From assembly GCA_022496805.1 (NCBI GenBank), contig CM040087.1, forward strand, positions 29,970,253 through 30,034,252: a stretch of 64,000 nucleotides of DNA, given 5' to 3'. Source of the stretch: Pohlia nutans (Eukaryota; Streptophyta; Bryopsida; Bryales; Mniaceae). Each line of letters starts with the position of its first letter. Position 1 is the first letter of the stretch. The position numbers were made by a program, and so were the translations under genes. Under the pieces are notes generated by a model, which searched no databases, was not told the DNA's origin, and saw nothing but the letters and a program-made list of their open reading frames with translations. Positions 55,872-64,000 of the stretch are shown here, in pieces.

Positions 55872-56145
55872 TGTAGATGATTAAATCGGCTTTCCAAAAA
55901 GTCTAAGCTCAAGGCGTTTGGAACAAGGACGAGGGAGCAACGGCCGCAGAAGTGAAAGGAGGTACTGCTGCCATCACAGAGTTCGAGCCCAAGACTTGGA
56001 GGGCGATATCTCGGAGGTGGAGGCGAATCAAGATCTGGTTTTTGAGGACAAGCAAGATGATTAAGTTGGCGTTCCAAAAAGTCTAAGCTCAAGGCGTTTG
56101 GAGCAAGGACGAGGGAGCAACGGCCGCGGAAGTGAAAGGAGGTTT
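55872..56145. repeat. Partial tandem duplication
   Basis: A segment of about 90 bp (55875-55964, containing CCAAAAAGTCTAAGCTCAAG and GAGGGAGCAACGGCCGC) recurs at 56056-56145 with a few differences. Its translation in one frame gives a repeated, serine-rich peptide that I do not consider a gene. Confidence 0.8.
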
Positions 56146-56952
56146 TCGGAGGCGCGCACAAGCTGCGGCAGTGCAAAACGGTGACAATACGGAAAACTGA
56201 CAGCGTGATATTATGGAGGGAGCCCTCCGTGCTTGTTCTTTTTTGTTCTTCTTTTGCGTTTCAAGTTCCATTGCATGATCAGTAGACCATTAGTGAGTTA
56301 AAAGGCAACATGAATGTGAAAATGGTGAGCTAATCACCTAACATTTCTTGTGTGTGTAAAAATTCAAGATTGTGTTGTGAAAGTGAGCTATTTATGATTG
56401 TTGATGTTTGGATGGTTTTATGCTGATTGTATGATCTTGTGGTGAATTTTGGGACGGTGAAGGGAGAGACGCGGAAGCGCTGCCCGAGTTCCTTCGTCTA
56501 ATTTGATTGTGTTTTAAGTTTAGGGTTAAATTTCTGAGTTTTTGGCATGACGCAGAAGCGTTGCCCAAAATTCTCCAGAAAACCCTAATTTATGTTTAAA
56601 TTGAGTCTATGCATTGCTAAGGTGGTTGGTAGTATGTGTGGTAGTTTAGGTTGCATTAGGAAGGGATATGGGAAGCTCTAAGTTGACTTATTCACTTTTG
56701 CAAGTCTAGAAGGTGTGCTGGAATTGTTAGATATAAGCCCAAAAAACCTAGTTAAGAGCCTTCATTCACAAAACTAAGCCCAGTTTTGCATGGTAAATGC
56801 CTAGGATAGATTGAGTTCACTTAATCGCACAAGAAACAAGGAGGTCCATTGCTTGGAAGGCATACATTCGCACCTACCACCAGCCCATTTGTAATCATAA
56901 ATCGGGCGACCGGTTTTTTGACTCACACACCTTATCAATTTTCATTTATTCT

Positions 56953-57325
56953 TTAGCCCTTAAATGTTTAAAGAACCCAATATAGCCAAACTTGGCCTTT
57001 ATTTTTAGGCAAACGTTGATTTTCATCTAGTTCCTAATTTCAAATGAAAAATAGTCTCAACTAGAAAAGTGCGGAGGTTATCTTCTACTCGCTAATTTAA
57101 AATACTATTCTTCAAAATCGTTAAAATTGCACTTTTTACAACACTTTAAAACTCAGATCTCTACAATTCCAAAATTTCTATCAAATTTATTTTTATGTAA
57201 GCTCAAAAATCAGGTTGAATAACAATATTCTATATAAAAAAATTTCAGAAAATATAATATATTTTAAAATGTGAGAAATTGATGACGTTTGACCGGGTAA
57301 ATGTAGTATGAATGCTTAGGGGTTA
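56953..57325. repeat. TTAA-type element family J
   Basis: TTAGCCCTTAAATGTTTAAA at the left (terminal TTAA mutated) and GAATGCTTAGGGGTTAA at the right. The second block 'GAACCCAATATAGCC' recalls the 'CGCCCAATATGGCC' core of family B. Only one copy was found. Confidence 0.5.
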
Positions 57326-57469
57326 AAATATAAAGAGAAAACTTCTTGGGTGCTCATTGTGAGAGGTGGTTGCATTCACGATTCTAAACAAAAAGAAATC
57401 CTACGTATACCTACAAATTTTTCTTGATACCATAACCTTCAACTACCCATATGATGGGTGTTATGGCTT

Positions 57470-58235
57470 ATCACTTTAAAGGACTCTTACGTCACTCAAA
57501 CGTCTTGGGTGTTATTGTTTATCACTTTAACCCCTAACTGCCCAACCATGCATATTTTGCATGATGTACAGATTTCATCCGTAGTTTCTCATCCGTCGTG
57601 CACTTTTTGTAGTGTGATTTTTTTACTGAATTTTTTATGGAAAGTTAGCTTCATGTTTGTGTGATCCGATTGAAAAGGAAACAATTTCTAAAAAAGTTAT
57701 GCCTCATTTTGTGTTGCAGTGTTTCACCCAAAATATTGAAGATTTTAGTCTAAAAATGTTCTTGAAAAAATAAACTCATAAAATCAAGCATCCAAAAAAT
57801 CTCCAAAAATCACTACACCTAGAGTACTACATTATAACCCATCACAACAAATTTCATCTATAGACTGTCAATATCTTATTCGTAATCAAATTTCAAAATA
57901 ATTTTTTATTTAATGTTTCAAAATTTGTAGAAAAAAATTAATGATAGCAATCATAGATCTAACCGTATGGATAGAATCTAAAATTCAAAATGTATAACTT
58001 TTATTCATACATCAAGTTTCAAATATTCATGTTAGTTGCATTTTATAATGCATCTTTGCAAAACTGCCCAAACTGGACATAGGTGAGGACGTTTAGGGGT
58101 TAAAGGACTCTTACGTCACCGAAACGTCTTGGGTATTGTTGTTTATCACTTCAAAGGACACTTACGTCACTTAAACGTTTTGAGTGTTGTCGTTTATCAC
58201 TTTAATGAACCCTTACGTCATGGGTGTCATGGCAT
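57470..58235. repeat. Minisatellite split by a TTAA-MITE
   Basis: Units of about 50 bp containing TATCACTTTAAAGGACTCTT, then ACGTCACTCAAACGTCTTGG. Complete units lie on both sides of 57527-58103, and the array reads continuously when that element is removed. Confidence 0.82.
57527..58103. repeat. TTAA-MITE family D, copy 1
   Basis: TTAACCCCTAACTGCCCAAC ... GAGGACGTTTAGGGGTTAA, 577 bp with duplicated TTAA. It is inserted exactly in the TTAA of the minisatellite unit (ACTTTAAAGG). Confidence 0.92.
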
Positions 58236-58639
58236 ATTGGGCGAAAGGACCCTTAACCAACAGTTGTGAAAGGACCCTTAACCGACAGTTGTGAAAGCGC
58301 TGCAGAATGGTACACCTAAACATACACGTGGCAAATGACACCTACTGAATTGCTGAGGTGGAGGGTCGTGTCTGCTGATCTGGAATTTTCAAAAGGCGGG
58401 AGTCCGTCGGTGTCTTCAGGTTACCCTAAATTTAGCATAGCATTCTTCAGGGACGACAGAGAATTCCAAGCAAGCTCCACTCCTTCGCTGACACTCCTTT
58501 GATGTAAAACCATCATGCAAACAATCGCAATTGAAGAAGCACAGTCGTGACGAAGAGCTTGAAGAGATTAAGCTCAGTGTACCGACAGATCAAACAGAGA
58601 GTAGACCGAGACTGAAGGGAGGACTGAGCTCAATTGACA

Positions 58640-61600
58640 ATGGCACTCATTGTTGTGGCATTAATCTTGCTTCAAGGAATTATTGTTCACGCTGCCCACA
58701 AGGAGCCGTTCCGCAGGGACCCCGGCCACCCTCAATGGCACCATGGCAGTTTCCAAGACCACCGAAGCGATGTGCGCAGGATGACTCACGAGCTTCTTCA
58801 CTCTTCTCGTGCGCAGGTTCATTCATTCCCGCTTGCACCAAACTCAAACTTGTGACTGAATGATTTCAAACTTCCTACAACTGAACTCGTCTTACACCTT
58901 CCACAAGAAAACGAGGCTGTGAATTAAATGATCGAGCTTCCCCGTCCACTGCATTTAGTTATATTTTCACTGTCTTAATGAGTAAAAGTTGGTCATAAAA
59001 TGAAGTTTCTTCATAAGAAGGGAACCAACTTTCTTAACCCCTAAGTGTTCACTGTGTATTTTCTGTAGTGCAGGAAATTGCAAATCATCTGTTTGTGTGA
59101 AAATGACCTCAGTTTGACACGACCGACACTGTTGTTCTTGTAGTATAGAAAAAGAGCTTTAAAATGATGTATTGCAATCAGAAAACCGAGGTAAAATGAG
59201 AAAATGCTACCGTTGCAAAGTTCAGTGATGCAGATGGCCATAATGAGTAAAAGTTGGCCATAAAATGAAGTTTAGGTATAAGAAGGGAACCAACTTTCTT
59301 AACCCCTAAGTGTCCACTGTGTATTTATTTTCTTTAGTGTAGGAAATTAGACCCCATGCTGCAAATCATCTGTTTGTGTGAAATGACTTCAGTTTGATAC
59401 GATTGACACTGTTGTTCTTGTAGTATAGAAAAAGAGCTTTAAAATGATGTATTGCAATCAGAAAACCGAGGTAAAATGAGGAAATGCTACCGTTGCAAAG
59501 TTCAGTGATGCAGATGGCGTTTTAGACGGATAGGGGTTAATATTTCTTGCAACCATTTAGTTTGCAGTCAATGGCATGTCTGCCTTCGGTGGTTCTTTTC
59601 TAATTACTGCAGGGCTGACTGCAGGTTCCATTTCCTATACCCTTTGAGGTCAACGTGGTGCTGATAGGGTTCATGAATGACGGAGCGTATCGGTTCCATC
59701 TCGATCACGAGAAACTGCAGCAGCACATGAAGGCACAGTTTCCCTCCCACCGACCGTCTTGTCTGGAGACAGGTGAAAGACTGGACATTGAATTCGACAT
59801 GAGTTACAATGTGATACCGGTGAGATTTTCACATATGTATGATAGCCGAGGCTTTTGTTTGGTGTTCACAATGAATGCTCATCCATGTGATGCCAATATT
59901 TAGGGTTTAGGGGCTTTTCCACTGGCCATCTTCCTCACTTCACTAGTGGGAGCAGGTGCTCAGAACGACACTGTCGATGCAGTAGAACAACAGTAGAACG
60001 TCATTTTTGAAACGTTGAAACGACATTAGAATATCATTCTAACATATTAGAACGACATTCTGAATGTTGTTCTAAACTGCTCTCCTCACTTGTGCTAAAG
60101 TAGAGGATACTATTGGCGTCACTTTGACATATGCAGGAGTGTGAGTTGTGGGAGATCAGTATAGAGCTGTGGAGAGATAACTTTGAGTACAAGAGCCAAT
60201 TCTGTCGATATCAAATTTTCACACCATTAACACTAACTTCCGTTAAAAGTGCACGTGCAATGTGCACACCAATTTTTTCATTTTAAAAAGAAATAAACAA
60301 ATAGCACAATAAGGAGGTTTAGCTCAATAAGGAGTTCGAGGTGGATGATCTCCAATCCCACAACATAAATTTCAGAAACTGCATCAGAAGAGCGTTGGCA
60401 ATTGTCAACCCATGAAATTCATTCCCCATGCACTTCCCACCTTTCATATACACTTTTAATGGAAGCGGTGTTATGTATGGATTTCTTATATAATTTCAAA
60501 GTGGGAGGTTGTGGACTACTTTAAGTGAGAGTAGAAAACCGCATTTCCATTCAAAAGTCACTGGCCAAGTCGTGTTACATCACTTGCTAATAAGTCCAGC
60601 CCATTGTATCGATAGATGGATAACAGGGGACAATATAGGAGGTGAGGTCAGGTCCCTCAGGGTTTTAGTGTCCTCTACCTTCGACTTTGATTTGTCTATG
60701 TTTAGCTGGTATTGATCGGCCATTGATTACAATTCTTCCTGTGTCATGTGAGGGGTGTGCTGATTTTTCAGGTCGGGCCAACGGAGCTTTTTGCGGTGGA
60801 ATATGAGTTGTCACAGAAAATGGTGGAGAGAGGTGTAGCTAGAGAGGTACCTTCTTGTAAGCTGATTTCTCCATGCCTTGGAAGTTTGGTTTTGGATGGC
60901 AAGCTCTACTAGATATTTGTTTTAAATATCTGTAAGCAGATAGAGTTTTCTTATTAGTTTTTTCAATGTGGCTTGTAAAACAGAGCGAATTTGGCAAGGA
61001 AGTTCCATGTTTTGAGGTCGAGGCGACAGCAGTGGAACCAATGTTTGATAGACTCTATAGCTACTTGTTCGGTCTTCCAGCGAATGCAAATGCAGAAGAG
61101 AATTCGAACAAGGCATTGCCGAATGCAATTTTTATACTAAACCTCGACAAGGTATGTTCCGTGTTCTGTATGGAAGCCCAAGAGCAGATTTTGGACATAT
61201 ACTTGCATTGTTGTACATCTTTTATTAACATCTCAGAATATAGAACCAGAGTAAACAAAAATGTGGATTGGGGAGCTGCCATGTTACTTTTAATTTTTAA
61301 CCCCTCTAAGGACCAAGAGGCCCAAATTGTTTTTTTATAGTTTTTGAGCGTGTCATATGGGGACTTTCTTTTGTCCATTTATTCTTTATTTTTGGACTAC
61401 CCCATGCAATGTTCTTCACTGATTCTAGTGGTCACAAAGTTGGCCCCATCTGAAGTAATTTTTTTCCACAGTATGGTCATTTTAAAACCATGAATCCTTG
61501 GACCTATAGGGTTTAAGGAAGAGCTGACTGTTTCTCGTCTTGCAGGCCAGGATGGATCCTTTAAAGGTGAACACGGAACCCTATGAATTTGCCAGCATTT

Positions 61601-64000
61601 TTGAGCTCAGTCCAGATCAATTTCAGAAACAAGAAGCTGATTATCTTTATCGGTACCGGTATAATGGGGGCGCCGCGTCTCAAGTCTGGCTTAGCCATGG
61701 AAGGTGAGAACTCTTTCAACGTGGACGTTATATTATTACGGTTATCTTGACGAAGGATTCATTCTTTTTTACTACACTTGTCTATTCGCGTTAAAGGCCA
61801 AGTCATTTCAAGGGCAAGGAAAAAATTGATATTGCGCTTGTACTTCTGCAGGTATGCGGTGATTGATATTTCAGCAGGACCTTGCACATATGGAAGACTG
61901 GAGTCTGAGGAGGGGAGTGTGGGACACAGGACTGTACCCAGGCTTCAACATCTTGTACTTTCCAAACACCGTTCTGGTGCGGTCAACCCTACTGTGGTGC
62001 AGAATGTTTTTTGTGGTCAAATATCCGGAACGATAGTGTCTGCTTTGGAGCACGTCATTGCTCCAGATGTCAGGTAAAATGTGCTAAGCTCTGTGATTTG
62101 TGACTATGTAAAAGTAAACGATTCACGACAGCACTTAAGTTTCTCACTTTTCCGTTTCTCACTTAAGTTTCTCACTTTTGCGAATATGGAGGTATAACTA
62201 CTCAATCCAATTAACTAACTATTTGATGTTGACAGGTTTGATGCTGTGGATGTATCGGCACGCTTGTTGGTGCCTATTATTGTTCTTCGAAATCATTTGC
62301 ACTACAACCCTCTGCAACCTGGAAGTAATTACAGCATTGATGTGGATGATATTAGGCGTCAGGTGAGCATCCCCATAGCCCCTGGTTTCAAAATGACAAA
62401 TTCAATTGATCATATGTAATTCAGATGGGAGCAATTTTTATATCATCAGAATCAGTGAAGAACATTGCGTGCGTTGGTCAAAAACAAATAAAATTGAAAG
62501 AAATCCACATAGGACCTACTCAAAACTGCTCAAGAAACATGAGGTTCAATTCGGGCTTCTTGGTCCTTTAGGGGTTATTGAGGTTCCCACTCCGGGTCTG
62601 CTTTTTCCATAAATAAATGCGCTCTAGGATATGAAGTTGTCTGTATTTGAGCTCTTATGCCATTGCCATTTTATAGACGAAGTTTGGACATATCCTGCAA
62701 AGAAAATGTAGGGGTTGTAGGCTCATACTCCCTCTGTCCGGAAATAACTGTCCTAGTTTTGGCGTGTTTTAACTTAACACTTTTTGCCCAAAAAAAAGCC
62801 GTCTCAGTACTCGAGAAATGGTCTATCTTTAATAGTCGTATGTAGTTTTTGTGTCACTATCATTGTCCACCTGTTTGAAGTGGACGGGGCTCACATTTGA
62901 AAGATAAAACATAAGACAAATATTGAAAAAAAAAAATGCCAAGAACTACGGCAATTATTCCCGGACAGAGGGAGTATTGTTCAGGTTACTTTAGAGATAC
63001 ATAGTCTCTGAATCTTGTATATATGCAGGTGAAAACAATGCTGCAGCCTGAGCAAGAAGTTATGGTAGTGGCGGGTATCCACAACTTACATGACCATGAA
63101 CGCTTGGCCATGGCGGTGGCCAAAGCTATGCGGGGAATGTCGACTCATGTTACTCGCTCAGATACCCGTTTCCATGCCAAAACTCTGACCTTCCTCGATG
63201 GAGCTGTTTTGCGAGAGGTGAGTTACTGTATGTCCTTTTGGTTTTTCTTTATTTTGCAAAAACGGTTTCATATCCACTTGTTATTACGATGATTGTGTGG
63301 ATTAGTTTTGTTCTTATATGTAGTGGAACTGGGTGAGCTGAGATCATGAAGTTTTGATGATCTGGCGACGCAGGAGATGCTACACTCGGCTGATCTTCTT
63401 GCTGCCGGCCTTCTAGAAATGGCCGACCCAGAACTTTCCAGGAGGTACTTCAGACAGACAGCAGCACATGTAATTTTCTACCTTTCCAAACACAGTATTT
63501 ACAGTTGTAGAGAATGTCTACATCATGTGTGTCTGGCTCAATATATGTCGTGTTAGATTTAAAGTGCTGAATTATGTTGGTTTAATCCCTAAAGGACCAA
63601 GAAGCCCACCTTGGGTCTTATGTTCTTTTTTTAGCATTTTTGCCTAAGTCCTACATGGAGTTCCTTTTGTTCAAATATTTTATGTTTTTTTAACCAACAC
63701 ATACTGTTCTTCAGTGATTCCAGTGATATGAAATTCGGTCCCATCTGAATTACATATTTCACAATGTGATTGATTGAATTTGTCATTTTAAAACCTTGAA
63801 TCCTTGGTCCTGTGGGGGTTAAATGCTTTTCAGTGTCTCATATTTTTCATGCTAGGGTTATATAGACTCTGAAGAGGTTCCTCTCTTACATTATCCAAAT
63901 CCAACAGCAAAACTGGGAGCAACCTGCCAACCATGAGCAAGAAGAAATTGTGGTGAAATCTCGCCAACCAAGGTACGCTTATGGAAAGAAGAGCGTTCGA
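58640..64000 (+). CDS. Plant secretory-pathway protein, At5g58100/At3g28720-like (3' end cut by window)
   Basis: From memory this resembles a small plant family of uncharacterised proteins including Arabidopsis At5g58100 (linked to pollen exine formation) and At3g28720. Biochemical function is unknown. Exons: 58640-58816, 59625-59819, 60772-60846, 60984-61151, 61546-61703, 61852-62073, 62236-62362, 63029-63217, 63374-63469 and a last one from about 63866 (or 63908) to the window end. Exons 1-9 join in phase. A signal peptide occupies about the first 19 residues (MALIVVALILL...VHAA), followed by the conserved-looking FRRDPGHPQWHHGSF. EVNVVLIGF, PSHRPSCLETGERLDIEF, YAVIDISAGPCTYGR and RLLVPIIVLRNHL follow. 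No transmembrane anchor is seen before the window ends. Introns 1, 2, 4, 7 and 9 contain MITEs. Confidence 0.82.
58978..59241. repeat. TTAA-MITE family B, copy 4, with duplicated flank (unit 1)
   Basis: In intron 1 of the secretory gene. A flank of about 55 bp (AGTAAAAGTTGGTCATAAAA and following) leads into TTAACCCCTAAGTGTTCACT at 59034, followed by the inverse of the family B interior. The copy stops at ATGGCCATA, without its other TTAA. Confidence 0.75.
59242..59540. repeat. TTAA-MITE family B, copy 5, with duplicated flank (unit 2)
   Basis: Repeats the same flank (AGTAAAAGTTGGCCATAAAA) and then TTAACCCCTAAGTGTCCACT, the same interior, and the complete end TTTTAGACGGATAGGGGTTAA (59520-59540). 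Together with unit 1 it is a tandem duplication, not two independent insertions. Confidence 0.78.
60097..60681. repeat. AAGGTAGAGG-terminus element in intron 2
   Basis: AAAGTAGAGGATACTATTGG at the left and TTTTAGTGTCCTCTACCTT at the right, about 585 bp. A partial terminus of the same type (TAAGGTAGAGGATACTCATT) is found at about 22647. Confidence 0.65.
61297..61516. repeat. TTAA-MITE family A, copy 5
   Basis: In intron 4. TTAACCCCTCTAAGGACCAA ... AATCCTTGGACCTATAGGGTTTAA. Confidence 0.82.
62369..62579. repeat. TTAA-MITE family A, copy 6 (reverse)
   Basis: In intron 7. The right end CTTGGTCCTTTAGGGGTTAT is clear; the left is truncated at 'CCCATAGCCCCTGG'. Confidence 0.7.
62728..62974. repeat. 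Stowaway-like MITE, intact
   Basis: TA-CTCCCTCTGTCCGGAAATAA ... TTATTCCCGGACAGAGGGAG-TA in intron 7. It is a good reference copy for the two in PEPC introns 6 and 7, sharing 'GAGACGGCTTTTTTTTGGGC' (reverse strand) with them. Confidence 0.92.
63582..63822. repeat. TTAA-MITE family A, copy 7 (intact reference copy)
   Basis: 241 bp in intron 9. TTAATCCCTAAAGGACCAAG ... CTTGGTCCTGTGGGGGTTAA. The terminal inverted repeat is about 16 bp (CCCTAAAGGACCAAG / CTTGGTCCTGTGGGG), with duplicated TTAA. The conserved interior includes 'TTCACAATGTGATTGATT'. Confidence 0.92.

Larger units (their letters stand above)
52060..58639. other. AT-rich intergenic region
   Basis: 52.06-52.9 kb is the 3' flank of the F-box gene. 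52.9-55.3 kb is AT-rich with nothing identifiable. 55.3-56.6 kb is more GC-balanced and contains a tandem duplication (55.87-56.15 kb) plus two 'GAAGCG(C/T)TGCCC' motifs near 56475 and 56550. It might be a decayed retroelement terminus, but I see no coding domain. 56.95-58.24 kb is TTAA-type repeats and a minisatellite. The final 400 bp likely contains the promoter and leader of the next gene. Confidence 0.55.

Noticed and set aside
55682..56176. 164-codon minus-strand open frame with a repeated peptide
   Set aside because: The peptide repeat only mirrors a DNA tandem duplication; no conserved domain and a premature context on both sides.

Overview
This is nuclear DNA from a plant (streptophyte, most likely a land plant). 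The evidence is a set of intron-rich genes with clear plant orthology: plant-type PEP carboxylase with the N-terminal phosphoserine motif, CUL1, V-ATPase subunit E and a secretory protein family known to me only from plants. Plant transposon families also occur, including CACTA, Stowaway-like and pogo-like elements. I could not fix the species. AT-rich introns packed with miniature transposons and the absence of long LTR retroelements are the most distinctive traits.

Layout: (1) 1-2649, minus: three exons of an orphan C2HC zinc-finger-type protein that ends at the window edge with an EAR-like LxLxL motif. (2) 4986-7629, plus: complete nine-exon METTL5-type 18S rRNA m6A methyltransferase. (3) 7.6-12.1 kb: repeats. 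(4) 12099-14630, minus: complete six-exon V-ATPase subunit E, whose reading frame requires two GC-AG introns. (5) 14.6-23.7 kb: transposon graveyard (pogo-like ends and transposase fragment, foldbacks, nested MITEs). (6) 23749-28685, minus: complete fifteen-exon CUL1. (7) 28.7-32.8 kb: repeats. (8) 32844-39291, minus: complete eight-exon C3-form PEP carboxylase. (9) 39.3-46.5 kb: repeats, a TA microsatellite and perfect palindromes. (10) 46512-52059, plus: an F-box/Kelch gene split by a 4,410-bp CACTA element that carries exon fragments of a carotenoid cleavage dioxygenase. (11) 52-58.6 kb: AT-rich repeats. (12) 58640-64000, plus: nine exons and part of a tenth of a signal-peptide-bearing gene resembling Arabidopsis At5g58100/At3g28720.

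The genes do not form a pathway; they are unrelated housekeeping genes. What unites the window is its mobile DNA. At least six distinct short families have termini reading TTAA-CCC(C/T)... and ...GGGG-TTAA. Three copies sit precisely in a TTAA of another, recognisable repeat, which shows TTAA target-site duplication. This is the signature of piggyBac-type transposition, and I regard such a large TTAA-specific radiation in a plant genome, much of it inside introns, as the most notable discovery here. The second is the CACTA insertion: its 3-bp AGC duplication and the restored reading frame across the empty site are unambiguous.
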